From Thermobacillus sp. ZCTH02-B1 (GTDB lineage Bacteria > Bacillota > Bacilli > Paenibacillales > Paenibacillaceae), in assembly GCF_002159085.1 (NCBI RefSeq), contig NZ_LZRU01000002.1, positions 1 to 37,856 of the forward strand: a stretch of 37,856 nucleotides of DNA, written 5' to 3'. A program made the position numbers and the translations under genes. This document shows, piece after piece, positions 16,339-25,582 of the stretch (positions are counted from its first letter, which is position 1; each line of letters starts with the position of its first letter). The notes below the pieces were generated by a model. The model ran no database searches, had not been told where the DNA came from, and saw only the letters and a program-made list of their open reading frames with translations.

Positions 16339-17367
16339 ATGCGCCATGCATTGCTTGATCCCGCCGCGGACGGCGTCCCGGCCATCGAAGCCCGCGGGCT
16401 CGTGAAGGCGTTCGGCGGGCGCCGTGCGGTGGACGGCGTGGACCTCTGCGTCCCGGCCGGCACGATTTTCGGCATCCTCGGACCGAACGGGGCGGGCAAG
16501 ACGACGACGATCCGGATGCTCGCCACGCTGCTCCGACCGGACGAAGGAACCGCCCGAATCTTCGGGCGCGACGTGGTGAAGGAACCGCACCGGGTGCGCC
16601 GGTTGATCGGGGTGACCGGACAATACGCGTCGGTGGACGAGACGCTGACCGCCCGCGAGAACCTGATCATTTTCTCCCGGCTGCTGGGGCTCGGGCGCAG
16701 GGAAGCGCGCCGCCGGTCGGAGGAATTGCTGGACCGGTTCGGGCTTGCCGATGCCGCGGACCGGCCGTTGAAACAATTCTCCGGGGGCATGCGGCGCCGG
16801 CTCGACCTGGCCGCCAGCCTCATCGTGCAGCCGCCGCTCCTCTTCCTGGACGAGCCGACGACCGGCCTGGACCCGCGCACGCGCGCGCAGCTGTGGGACA
16901 TGATCCGGGAGCTGGTGAGGACGGGTTCCACCGTGCTCCTGACCACCCAGTATCTCGACGAGGCCGATCAACTGGCCGACCGCATCGCGGTCATCGACCA
17001 CGGACGGGTGGCCGCGGAAGGCACGGCGGATGAACTGAAGGCGTCGGTCGGCACCTCGACGCTGCAGCTCACGGTCCGGAACGGGCGGGACGTCGCGGAA
17101 GCCCGCCGCATCGTGGAACGGACGCTGCGGGTCCGGACCGCCGCGATGCCGGAGTCCGGCACGATCACCGCGCCGCTGGCGGGCGCCGACGATCTGGCCG
17201 GGCTGCTGCTCGCCCTGCGGGAGCAAGGCATCGCCGTGGCGGAGATCAGCGTGCGGAAGCCCACCCTGGACGAAGTGTTCCTGGCGATCACGGGCCGGCC
17301 GGCGGGAGACCGCACTTCGAACGAACACGATCCGGACCGGGAGCCGGAAAAGGAGGCCGCCGTATGA
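16339..17367 (+). CDS. DrrA-like ABC exporter ATPase
   Basis: 342 residues from the ATG at 16339 after GAAAGGAGG; a TTG 18 bases upstream lies before that ribosome site and is not used. Walker [15 protein letters not shown]-loop [13 protein letters not shown], signature [12 protein letters not shown], Walker [15 protein letters not shown]-loop [10 protein letters not shown]. The long C-terminal extension with [15 protein letters not shown] is typical of daunorubicin-resistance (DrrA) ATPases, where it helps bind the permease. Overlaps the permease start by four bases. Confidence 0.93.
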   Translation: MRHALLDPAADGVPAIEARGLVKAFGGRRAVDGVDLCVPAGTIFGILGPNGAGKTTTIRMLATLLRPDEGTARIFGRDVVKEPHRVRRLIGVTGQYASVDETLTARENLIIFSRLLGLGRREARRRSEELLDRFGLADAADRPLKQFSGGMRRRLDLAASLIVQPPLLFLDEPTTGLDPRTRAQLWDMIRELVRTGSTVLLTTQYLDEADQLADRIAVIDHGRVAAEGTADELKASVGTSTLQLTVRNGRDVAEARRIVERTLRVRTAAMPESGTITAPLAGADDLAGLLLALREQGIAVAEISVRKPTLDEVFLAITGRPAGDRTSNEHDPDREPEKEAAV

Positions 17368-18188
17368 GTCTTTCCGCAAACCGTGAGACTAGCGGAACCG
17401 CACGCCGGTCGGACGGGCCGCAGCCCGGCATCGCCCGGGCGTTGCGCAACTCGCTCACGATGGCCCACCGGGCCCTGCTGAAAGTCCGGCACACGCCCGA
17501 GCTGTGGTTCGACGTGACGCTGCAGCCGATCCTGTTCACGCTGATGTTCGCCTACATCTTCGGCGGCGCCATCGCCGGCGACGTGAAGGGCTATCTGCCG
17601 ATCATCGTGCCCGGCATTCTCGTGCAGACGGTCCTGACCACCTCGATCGTCACCGGCGTCCAGCTGCGCGAAGACATGGAGAAGGGCGTCTTCGACCGGT
17701 TCCGGTCGCTGCCGATCGCGCGCATCGCGCCCCTGGCCGGCGCGCTGATGGCGGACGCGATCCGGTACGCGATCGCGTCCGCGCTCACATTCGCCGTCGG
17801 ATACCTGATCGGCTACCGGCCCGCCGGAGGCTTCGGCCATGTCCTGGCCGCAATGGCCCTTGCCGTCGTCTGCGCCTGGTCCGTGAGCTGGATCTTCGCC
17901 TTCTTCGGCGTGGTGGCGCGCACGGCCGCGGGCGTGCAGGGCGCCTCCATGCTCGTGCTGCTGCCGCTCACGATTCTCTCGAACGCCTTCGTGCCGGTGG
18001 ACACGATGCCGGACTGGCTGCAGCGGTTCGTGAACTTGAACCCGGTCTCGCATCTCGTCGCGGCCGTCCGGGATCTGGCCAACGCCGGAACGTTCAGCCG
18101 GGAAATCGCGGTTTCCCTCGCCGGAGCCGCCGTCATCACGGCGGTCTTCGCGCCGCTGGCGGTGCGCGTCTACATGCGTCGCGCATGA
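17364..18188 (+). CDS. DrrB-like ABC-2 permease
   Basis: 274-residue ABC-2 membrane subunit, coupled to the ATPase by an ATGA overlap. After a hydrophilic N-terminal segment come about six helices, with the family segments [38 protein letters not shown] and [17 protein letters not shown], then [19 protein letters not shown] near the C-terminus. These match DrrB/NodJ-type exporters of drugs or lipo-compounds. Substrate unknown. Confidence 0.92.
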   Translation: MSLSANRETSGTARRSDGPQPGIARALRNSLTMAHRALLKVRHTPELWFDVTLQPILFTLMFAYIFGGAIAGDVKGYLPIIVPGILVQTVLTTSIVTGVQLREDMEKGVFDRFRSLPIARIAPLAGALMADAIRYAIASALTFAVGYLIGYRPAGGFGHVLAAMALAVVCAWSVSWIFAFFGVVARTAAGVQGASMLVLLPLTILSNAFVPVDTMPDWLQRFVNLNPVSHLVAAVRDLANAGTFSREIAVSLAGAAVITAVFAPLAVRVYMRRA

Positions 18189-18255
18189 GTTTCAAGGGCG
18201 GCGCGCGTTCCGTCACGCCGCTGCCCGCCCATTCAAACGGAGGTTCGGGATTTGG

Positions 18256-20445
18256 ATGACGGAACGTTTTCTGCTCTTGTACGGTCTCGAATTCATGCTG
18301 ATGTTTCTGCTCGCGATCGTCTGGGGATGGACCGGACTCGCGGCGAACGGCCTGAAATACGCCGCGTTCCGGCATTGGCGGCAGGCCGCGCGGATCGGTT
18401 GCCGGACGGGGATCGTCCTCGTCCTGGCGTGGTGCGCGGTCCTGGCGGCCGCCTGGCTCGCCCTGGGCTGGGATTTCGTCATGGACCGCGTCCTCGTCAT
18501 GTTGCCGCTGCTCGCGCTGCCGGCGCTGCCCGTGGTCCGAAGCGCGCTTCCGCTCCTGAACAGGCGGGACGATGCGGAGCAGGACATGGCGCCGGAGTCG
18601 GCGGCGCGGGTCGCGGCGGCCATTCATACGATGACCGCGGGATGCTGTCTCACGCTGTGGCTTCTCCTGTTCGACATCCCTTCCATCCCGGACGTGCGGG
18701 AAATGACGACGTATTGGGCCGCCCTGGCCGGCGTCGCCGTCCTGCTTCGCCTGTACCACCGGCGGCGCGTCCGGACCATCCGGCTCCGCCGCCAGGGAGT
18801 CCGGGCGTTCGCCCGCAGGACGGCCGCATGGACGGTGTCGGCCGCCGTCCTGCTCGCGGCGTGGCATCTGTGGTCGCTGGAACGCAGCAAATTTCCCGCG
18901 TCGATGTCCATGATCCATCCGGAGACGTTCGCGTACGGAGGCGGCCGGGCGATTCCGGCGGCGATCCCGGGCCTCCATGATCATCACGCGCACGATGCCG
19001 CGGTCCCGGCCGCCGGAAATGCGGTCGTCAGCGTCGCGGATCTGACCGGTCCGCGCGACGGCGAACCCGACAGGCGGTTCACGCTCGTCGCGCAGAAGAG
19101 CGAGATCGGGCTGCCCACGGGGCACACGATCGAGGCGTGGACGTTCAACGGCCGCGTGCCGGGTCCGGAGCTCGTCGTGCGCGAAGGGGATCTGGTCGAG
19201 GTCGTGCTGATCAACCGGGATATCGAGGCGGGGGTGACGGTCCATTGGCACGGCGTCGACGTGCCGAACGCGGAGGACGGGGTGCCGGGCGTGACCCAGA
19301 ACGCCGTCATGCCCGGGGAGTCGCATACGTACCGCTTCGTCGTGAATGAAACGGGAAGCCGCTGGTACCATTCGCACCAGACGGCTTCGGTTCAGGTGGC
19401 GAGGGGGCTGTTCGGCGCCTTCATCATTCTGCCGAAGGAGGACCGGACCGGCGCGTCGGGTTCCGCCGGCGGAGACGTTCGCGACGAATCCGACGGTTCC
19501 GGCGGAGACGGTTCCGCAGGAACCGGCATGTCCGGCGGGAACGTAGGCGGGGATGAAGCGGACATTACGGTGTTTTCCCACGACTGGGAGACGCCGGACG
19601 GCATCCGGACGGCGCTGCATCCCGCCGAACCCGGCGGGCGGCGCATCATGCCGCCCGGCACGCACGTGCGGCTGCGGCTCATGAACAGCTCCAGCCTGAC
19701 GAAGATCTTCGCCCTGCACGGCATTCCCTTCCGCGTGTCCGCGATCGACGGCTGGGACATCCACAAGCCGGATGAAGTGGAAGACACGGGGCTCAAAATC
19801 GGCGGCGGAGGCCGGTACGACGTGACGTTCACGATGCCGGACCATCCGGTAACGCTCGCTTTGCACGGAGAAGACATCCCGGCGGATACGGCCGTCGTGT
19901 TCAGCCCGGACGGACGGGGATCGGCCGACATCCGGCCGGTTGACGCGATTCTGGACCCGCTGGCGTACGGCGCCCCCGCGCCCGCGCCGTTCAATGACGA
20001 CACCGCGTTCGACCGGGAATTCCTGATGGTGCTGGACCAGATTTATTTCGGCCATTACAACGGCCGCCCGAACGCGCTCTGGGCGATCAACGGCGAAGTG
20101 TTCCCGCGCACGCCGACGTTCGTGGTGAGCGAAGGGGACAGGGTCAAAGTGCGCATCGTCAACCGCTCGCTGGTCTACCATCCCATGCACCTGCACGGGC
20201 ACCACGTGTTCGTCCTGAAGCGCAACGGCAGGCCGTACGCGGGCAGTCCGCTCCGGCTCGACACGGTGCTCGTCGAACCCGGCGAGACCTGGGAGGTGGC
20301 CTTCCGCGCCGACAACCCGGGCATCTGGATGGACCATTGCCACGTGCTGGAGCACGCGGCCCGGGGCATGGCGATGCATCTGGCCTATGCCAACGTCATT
20401 ACGCCCTATATGGCCGGCGAAGCCACGGGCAACCATCCGGAATGA
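18256..20445 (+). CDS. Membrane-anchored multicopper oxidase
   Basis: 729 residues from the ATG at 18256 (GGAGG 12 bases upstream). Residues 1-220 form about six membrane helices, an unusual N-terminal module for this family. A His-rich stretch (HDHHAHD, about 237-243) precedes three cupredoxin-like domains. All copper ligands are present: H330/H332 in HWHG, H372/H374 in HSH, H642/H645/H647 in HPMHLH, and H694-C695-H696 with H700 and axial M705. The oxidase should therefore be active and face the outside. A Gly/Ser/Asp-rich insertion (about 395-430) lies between the first and second domains. It lies 67 bases after the permease gene on the same strand, so it probably belongs to the same operon. 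Substrate could be Cu(I), Mn(II), Fe(II) or phenolics; not resolved. Confidence 0.92.
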   Translation: MTERFLLLYGLEFMLMFLLAIVWGWTGLAANGLKYAAFRHWRQAARIGCRTGIVLVLAWCAVLAAAWLALGWDFVMDRVLVMLPLLALPALPVVRSALPLLNRRDDAEQDMAPESAARVAAAIHTMTAGCCLTLWLLLFDIPSIPDVREMTTYWAALAGVAVLLRLYHRRRVRTIRLRRQGVRAFARRTAAWTVSAAVLLAAWHLWSLERSKFPASMSMIHPETFAYGGGRAIPAAIPGLHDHHAHDAAVPAAGNAVVSVADLTGPRDGEPDRRFTLVAQKSEIGLPTGHTIEAWTFNGRVPGPELVVREGDLVEVVLINRDIEAGVTVHWHGVDVPNAEDGVPGVTQNAVMPGESHTYRFVVNETGSRWYHSHQTASVQVARGLFGAFIILPKEDRTGASGSAGGDVRDESDGSGGDGSAGTGMSGGNVGGDEADITVFSHDWETPDGIRTALHPAEPGGRRIMPPGTHVRLRLMNSSSLTKIFALHGIPFRVSAIDGWDIHKPDEVEDTGLKIGGGGRYDVTFTMPDHPVTLALHGEDIPADTAVVFSPDGRGSADIRPVDAILDPLAYGAPAPAPFNDDTAFDREFLMVLDQIYFGHYNGRPNALWAINGEVFPRTPTFVVSEGDRVKVRIVNRSLVYHPMHLHGHHVFVLKRNGRPYAGSPLRLDTVLVEPGETWEVAFRADNPGIWMDHCHVLEHAARGMAMHLAYANVITPYMAGEATGNHPE

Positions 20446-20479
20446 CGGGGATGCGCCCCGGCCACGGCCGCGCTGCCCT

Positions 20480-21301
20480 TCAGGCGTCGCAGGCTTCCTG
20501 ATCCGCCGGGCGCATGCCCTGGCGCAGGTAATAGTTGCGGAACTCCGAAGGCGTCAGCCCCATCTCCTTCTTGAACAGGGTGCTGAAGTACCGGGAGTCC
20601 TGGTAGCCGACCTTCTCGGCGATCTCGTAGATTTTCACGTTCGCGTCCATCAGCAGCTCGATCGCCTGCTTCAGCCGGTACTGGGTGATGTATTCGACGA
20701 CGCTGTAGGACGTCTTCGCGCGGAAGATTTTGGTCAGGTAGCTCTCGCTGATCTGCAGATGATCGGCGATGTCCTTCAGCGTGATGTTGTCCCGGTAATG
20801 GCTGTGGATGAACCGGATGGCCAGATCGAGATAGCGGTTGTGCGACGCCGCGTCCGGCTGCACGTAACGCTCCACCTGTCCGACGATCGCCTCGGGCCGC
20901 TCCGTGAGCGCCCTTCCGATCCGCCGCTTCTCCATGATTTTGCCCGCCGTCTTCCGGACGGTCCGCTGGAACTCCTCGTCGTCGATCGGCTTCAGGATAT
21001 AACCCTGCACGCCGAGATCGACCGCGCTCTTCGCGTATTCAAACTCGCCGTGGCCGGTGATCAGGATGAATTCGCAGTCCGTCTCGCCGCTCGCCCGCCG
21101 GATCATCTCGATCCCGTCGAGCCCGGGCATCTTGATGTCCGTGATCACGAGGTCGGGGCGGACGCGCCGGATCAGCTCCAGCCCGGACAGCCCGTTGTCG
21201 GCGTGGCCGATGACCTCGCATCCCCACTCCTCCCAGGGCATCGTGTAGAGCAGGCCGTTGCGCAGCATGATCTCGTCTTCAATGACCACGACTTTCAGCA
21301 T
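20480..21301 (-). CDS. YesN-type response regulator (receiver plus AraC DNA-binding domain)
   Basis: 273 residues from the ATG at 21301, six bases after GGGAGGGG; a 34-residue upstream extension runs into the kinase gene and is rejected. The start overlaps the kinase stop by 23 bases. Receiver: VVVIEDEIMLRNGL, phosphoacceptor D55 in VITDIKMPG, switch ITGHGEF, Lys in ILKPIDD. After a helical linker the C-terminal AraC domain has two helix-turn-helix units (ITLKDIADHLQISESYLTKI and VKIYEIAEKVGYQDSRYFST), ending FKKEMGLTPSEFRNYY. It should activate the transporter operon in response to the kinase encoded just upstream. Confidence 0.94.
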   Translation of the reverse strand: MLKVVVIEDEIMLRNGLLYTMPWEEWGCEVIGHADNGLSGLELIRRVRPDLVITDIKMPGLDGIEMIRRASGETDCEFILITGHGEFEYAKSAVDLGVQGYILKPIDDEEFQRTVRKTAGKIMEKRRIGRALTERPEAIVGQVERYVQPDAASHNRYLDLAIRFIHSHYRDNITLKDIADHLQISESYLTKIFRAKTSYSVVEYITQYRLKQAIELLMDANVKIYEIAEKVGYQDSRYFSTLFKKEMGLTPSEFRNYYLRQGMRPADQEACDA

Positions 21302-23063
21302 GCGGTTCCCCTCCCATGCGGGACATGTCTTCCGGCCGGGGCATGACTTCCGGCCAGGGCATGACAACCGTGACGACGGACCCCTTGCCGGGTTCGCTCG
21401 CAATCCGGATGCCCCACGATTCGCCGTAATACAGCTGGATCCGTTTGTGCACGTTCAGGATGCCGGTGCTGTGGCCGTTCCGCCCGCTGAATATGCGCCC
21501 GATCGTCTCCTGCGTCATGCCGATGCCGTTGTCGATGATCTCGAACACCAGGTTCCCGCCTTCCCTGTAACCGCTTACGACCAGAAACATCTTGCCGTTC
21601 TTGTTCTCGAACCCGTGCACGATCGCGTTCTCGACGAGCGGATGGATCGTGAACCGGGGAATCGTCGCCTCCATGATGTCCGGATCGATGCGGAATTGGA
21701 AAAACAGCCGGTCGGAGAAGCGGATTTTCTGGATGTTCAGGTAGCTGTCCACCAGCTCCAGCTCCTCCCGGACGGTCACCTTCTCGCGCTTCACGTGGAT
21801 GACGCCCCGCAGCAGGCGGCCGAGCTGGGTGACGATCGTATTGATCTGGTCCGTCTCGTTCATTTTGGCGCTCCACTTGATCAGATCCAGCGTGTTGTAG
21901 ATGAAATGCGGGTTGATCTGAGCCTGAAGCGCTTTCAATTCGGCGACGTGGAAGCGCTGCTGCTCCTCCTTCACGCTCTGCAGCAGCTTCTCGATTTGCT
22001 CGGTCATCTGGTTGAAGCCGCTCGCCAGCAGGCCGAACTCGTCGCTGCCCGTTGCGGAGACGCGCACGGAGAAGTCGCCGCGGGAGACCCGCTTCATCCC
22101 CTTGACCAGCCCGATGATCGGCGTCGACATCCGCTTCGCCATGCCGTAGGCAAACGCGAGGCAGGCCAGCAGGCTGAGCGCCGCGGCGCTCGCGAACAGG
22201 TTCCGGATGTAGCCCGTGCTCGCGCTCACCGCTTCATATGGCGTGAGCCCGATCACCGACAGTCCGGTTTTGGCCGATTCCGCGAAAAAGATCACCCGCT
22301 CTCCGCCTTCGTCCCGCCCGATCCGCACCTGCTCCTCGCTCTCCGCGATGATGCGCCGGTACCCGTTCCGGTCCAGCGTCCCCTCGAGCTCCGGATGCGC
22401 GGTGTTGAGCACGGTGAACCCGTACCGGTCCAGCACGAGATAGCTCGTCGAGAACGGCATGTCCTCCTTGAGGAGCAGCCGTTCGAGATCGTCGCGGTAC
22501 ACATCGGCGATCACATAGCCGATCGTCTCGCCCCGATCGTTTCCCAGCGTCCGGATCAGGCTGAGCGTCGCGACCCGGCCGCCCGCCGCCTCGTGGCGGT
22601 GGGCGTACACCTTCGGCTGCGGGCCGCCCTCATGCGCGATGCGGAAAATGCCCCATCCCGCCTGCCGGACGGGATTGTACACGGCGGGCAGCTCATCGGT
22701 GCCGAAGGACAGACGACCCTGCCGGTCCAGCACATAGACGGAGGGCTTGATCGTACGCCCGGCGAGCAGCAGATGGATCCGTTGCTCGATGTCCTCCCGC
22801 CGTTCTTCCATCCCGGATGCGATCGCTTCCCGGATGCCTTCGTCTTCGGCGAGCGCGCCGATGATGTCGCCGTACTCCTCCGCCAGCCGGTCGAGACTTT
22901 CCGCGCTCGCGCCGACCCGCGCCAGCGCCATGCGGCCGTATTGTTCGAGGAACAGTTCCCGCGAGAATCCGTAGGTGAGCAGCCCGATGAAAAAAAGCGG
23001 AAGAACCCCGACCACCACGAGCATCCGCAAGAGTCTGTGATAGAAACTGTTCGACTTCGCCAT
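21279..23063 (-). CDS. YesM-type sensor histidine kinase
   Basis: 594 residues from the ATG at 23063, after GGGGTG. Helix 1 (about 10-32), an extracytoplasmic dCache-like sensor (about 35-275), helix 2 (about 280-303), HAMP (RMSTPIIGLVKGMKRVSRGDF), then a coiled linker and the His_kinase domain with H386 in QINPHFIYN. The ATPase has VENAIVHG, DNGIGMTQE and GILNVHKRIQLYYG. Unlike EnvZ-type kinases, this class pairs with AraC-type regulators, and the partner is the next gene. It sits in the same operon as a solute ABC transporter, so the extracellular domain probably senses the transporter's substrate, directly or through the binding protein. Confidence 0.94.
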   Translation of the reverse strand: MAKSNSFYHRLLRMLVVVGVLPLFFIGLLTYGFSRELFLEQYGRMALARVGASAESLDRLAEEYGDIIGALAEDEGIREAIASGMEERREDIEQRIHLLLAGRTIKPSVYVLDRQGRLSFGTDELPAVYNPVRQAGWGIFRIAHEGGPQPKVYAHRHEAAGGRVATLSLIRTLGNDRGETIGYVIADVYRDDLERLLLKEDMPFSTSYLVLDRYGFTVLNTAHPELEGTLDRNGYRRIIAESEEQVRIGRDEGGERVIFFAESAKTGLSVIGLTPYEAVSASTGYIRNLFASAAALSLLACLAFAYGMAKRMSTPIIGLVKGMKRVSRGDFSVRVSATGSDEFGLLASGFNQMTEQIEKLLQSVKEEQQRFHVAELKALQAQINPHFIYNTLDLIKWSAKMNETDQINTIVTQLGRLLRGVIHVKREKVTVREELELVDSYLNIQKIRFSDRLFFQFRIDPDIMEATIPRFTIHPLVENAIVHGFENKNGKMFLVVSGYREGGNLVFEIIDNGIGMTQETIGRIFSGRNGHSTGILNVHKRIQLYYGESWGIRIASEPGKGSVVTVVMPWPEVMPRPEDMSRMGGEPHAESRGH

Positions 23064-23123
23064 GACGGTTTCACCCCGCCCCTCTTGCGAAATTCGCGCG
23101 CCCGGCGTTCTTCCGCACTTTTT

Positions 23124-23927
23124 CTATTCTATTGTCGACTGGACAAGCGATACGAGCAAGCTGTGGATTTTCCCATTGCTGCTCAGAACATCCGCCTTGC
23201 GATCCCGCGGTCCGATCGCGCGTCCGAGCCAGTCGGTCACCCGGCCGCCCGCTTCCTCCAGGATGATGCATCCGGCGGCGAAGTCCCAGACATGCAGGTC
23301 GACTTCGAAGAAGCCGTCCAGCCGCCCGGCGGCCACATGGCACAGATCGAGGGCCGCCGAACCCTTGCGCTTCATGTCCTGGCAGGTGGCGAACACCTTC
23401 TCCGCGGCCCGGAACATCACGCGGGCCCGGGCGCGGTTGTACGGCAGGCCGAAGCCGATGATCGTCTGTTCCATCCTGACGGCTTCGGACACGCGGATCG
23501 GCCGGCCGTTCAGGAAGGCGCCTCCGCCGCGCGCGGCCGTGTACAGCTCGCCGTCGAACGGATTGTACACGATGCCGAACCGGTCTTCGCCGTCAACATA
23601 CGCGACGGAGATCGCCACATGGGGATAGCCGTGGATCAGGTTCGTCGTGCCGTCGATCGGATCGACGATCCAGCACGGCTTGCCCGAATCCGGCTCGAAA
23701 TACGGATTCTCCTCCGACAGGAAGGCGGCCCCGGGCGCCAGCGCGCCGAGCCGTTCCATCAGGCGGTTCTGCACTTCGATATCGATGTTCGTGACGAAGT
23801 TCGCGAAACCTTTTTCGTCCACCTTCAGTTTCTTCCGCTCTTCGCGGACATATTCTCCGAGGCCCGTGATCACCCGGACCGCCTGGTCCATCAGCGAATG
23901 CACGCGTCTCCACGCTCCCTCTGCCAT
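23124..23927 (-). CDS. Inositol-monophosphatase-family phosphatase
   Basis: 267 residues from the ATG at 23927, which shares a base with the permease stop. Mg-dependent IMPase fold: metal-binding E72-E73 in FLSEEN, motif A DPIDGTTN (D89, D92) and motif B WDFAAGCIILEEAGG near residue 215. These enzymes remove phosphate from myo-inositol phosphates, fructose-1,6-bisphosphate, histidinol phosphate or PAP; the exact substrate is not readable. Its position between the permease and the sensor kinase suggests that it dephosphorylates what the transporter brings in. Confidence 0.92.
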   Translation of the reverse strand: MAEGAWRRVHSLMDQAVRVITGLGEYVREERKKLKVDEKGFANFVTNIDIEVQNRLMERLGALAPGAAFLSEENPYFEPDSGKPCWIVDPIDGTTNLIHGYPHVAISVAYVDGEDRFGIVYNPFDGELYTAARGGGAFLNGRPIRVSEAVRMEQTIIGFGLPYNRARARVMFRAAEKVFATCQDMKRKGSAALDLCHVAAGRLDGFFEVDLHVWDFAAGCIILEEAGGRVTDWLGRAIGPRDRKADVLSSNGKIHSLLVSLVQSTIE

Positions 23928-25582
23928 CACATCAGCACGCTGCGGCCGCCGGACACTTTGTTGAACACGGCCAGCGAGATGACCGTGGCGAACGACAGGA
24001 TCGAGGCGAGCGCCGCCGCCGTGCCGAAACTGTCCTTGAAAATCTCGTTGAAGATGGCCACCGAGATCGTGCCCGTATTGCCGGCGTACAGGATCAGGGT
24101 GGAGCTGAGCTCGTTGATCGTCGACACCCAGCTCAGGATGCCGCCGGAAATGAGCCCCGGAATCATCAGGATCGCCGTCGTCTTGAAGAATGTCTTCATC
24201 GGCGGCACGCCGAGGCTGATCGACGCCTCCTCGATGCTCGGATCGATCTGCTGCAGGATCGCCGTGCTGGACCGGAGGACGAACGGCAGCTTGCGGATGA
24301 TGTAGGAGACGATCAGGATGGCCATCGTACCGGTCAGGAGTAGCGGCGGCCTGTTGAACGCCGTGACGAGCCCGATGCCGATCACCGCGCCCGGAATGAC
24401 GTACGGGAACATCGCGGCCGCGTCGAGGAACGACGCCATCCTCGACTTCCGTCGCACGATGATGTACGAGAGCAGCAGGCCGAGCAAAATCATGAGCACG
24501 ATCGCGATGCTCGAGAACAGGAACGTGTTCATGATGTTCTTCGACAGCTTGAATCCGATCTGCCGGTAGCTGTCCAGGCTGAAACCGGCGACGAACAGCG
24601 GCCCCCGCGTCTTCAGGAACGAGGTGACGATCACCGTGAACTGCGGCAGCATCGCGGCGAACGCGACGATGAACGCGATCGCGGTCAGGACGAGCCGCCT
24701 GCCGAACGGCAGCTTTTGCACCTGCGGCGGCCTCAGGAAGCTCATCCGGTAATTCCGCCGGGACACGTACGCCTTCTGCAGGAACAGGACGACAACCGCG
24801 CAGAGCACGATGATCGTGCTGAGGGTGCTCGCGATGATCGCATCGCCGCCGATATCGCTCATGTACTCTTCGTAGACGACGACCGGCAGCACCTTGTAGC
24901 CTTCGCCGATCAGGAGCGGCGTGCCGAAATCCGCCATCGACGTCATGAACACGACGAGCGCGGCCGCCGATATCGTCGGCATGATGACCGGGAACGTCAC
25001 CGTGAGCATCCGCCGGAGCTTGTTCATGCCGAGGCTCTCGGCCGCTTCCTCGAGCGAGCTGTCGATGCTGCCGAGCGCCCCGTGGACGTACAGGTACACG
25101 TAGGGGAACAGCTTCAGCGTGAACACGAGCACCATGCCGAAGAACCCGTAGATGGTGGGCATCGTGATGCCGATTTTCTCCATCAGGTTCGTGATGAAGC
25201 CGTTCCGCCCGAGCAGGAGGATCCAGGAGTACGCGCCGATGAACGGCGGCGACAGCATCGACAGGATGATCATGACGTTGATCACCGGCTTGCCCCACAC
25301 GTTGAACCGGCTCGTGATGTAGGCGACCGGAACCCCGAGCAGCACCGCCAGCACCGTCGTCACCGTGGAGACGAGCAGGCTCCGCTTCAGCGTGTTGAAA
25401 TAGTAGGGCGTGTTGAAAAACTTCTCGTAATTGACCAGCGACACGTCGCCCGTCTTCGGATGGAAGAAGCTCTTCAGGAACAGCGAGGCGAACGGATAGA
25501 CGAGAAAGATGATGACCAGCGCGGTCAATACGATGACCGTGATCGTCCAGAAAGACGGCGCCCTGAGCTTCAGCCTGTTCAT
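23927..25582 (-). CDS. Two-domain ABC permease (AfuB/FbpB-like)
   Basis: 551 residues carrying two fused BPD_transp_1 domains, about six helices each, so one polypeptide makes the whole channel. The two EAA loops that dock the ATPase are EEAAESLGMNKLRRML and EEASISLGVPPMKTFF. This double-permease layout belongs to the FbpB/AfuB/PhnU-like family (ferric iron, hexose phosphates, aminoethylphosphonate and polyamine-like substrates). Start ATG at 25582 overlaps the ATPase stop (ATGA). Confidence 0.93.
   Translation of the reverse strand: MNRLKLRAPSFWTITVIVLTALVIIFLVYPFASLFLKSFFHPKTGDVSLVNYEKFFNTPYYFNTLKRSLLVSTVTTVLAVLLGVPVAYITSRFNVWGKPVINVMIILSMLSPPFIGAYSWILLLGRNGFITNLMEKIGITMPTIYGFFGMVLVFTLKLFPYVYLYVHGALGSIDSSLEEAAESLGMNKLRRMLTVTFPVIMPTISAAALVVFMTSMADFGTPLLIGEGYKVLPVVVYEEYMSDIGGDAIIASTLSTIIVLCAVVVLFLQKAYVSRRNYRMSFLRPPQVQKLPFGRRLVLTAIAFIVAFAAMLPQFTVIVTSFLKTRGPLFVAGFSLDSYRQIGFKLSKNIMNTFLFSSIAIVLMILLGLLLSYIIVRRKSRMASFLDAAAMFPYVIPGAVIGIGLVTAFNRPPLLLTGTMAILIVSYIIRKLPFVLRSSTAILQQIDPSIEEASISLGVPPMKTFFKTTAILMIPGLISGGILSWVSTINELSSTLILYAGNTGTISVAIFNEIFKDSFGTAAALASILSFATVISLAVFNKVSGGRSVLM

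Noticed and set aside
18136..20436. Minus-strand 766-codon open frame
   Set aside because: Shadow of the multicopper oxidase, caused by high GC at third codon positions.
21258..24305. Plus-strand 1015-codon open frame
   Set aside because: Antisense to the kinase, phosphatase and part of the permease; no recognisable domain and an Arg/His/Asp-rich composition.
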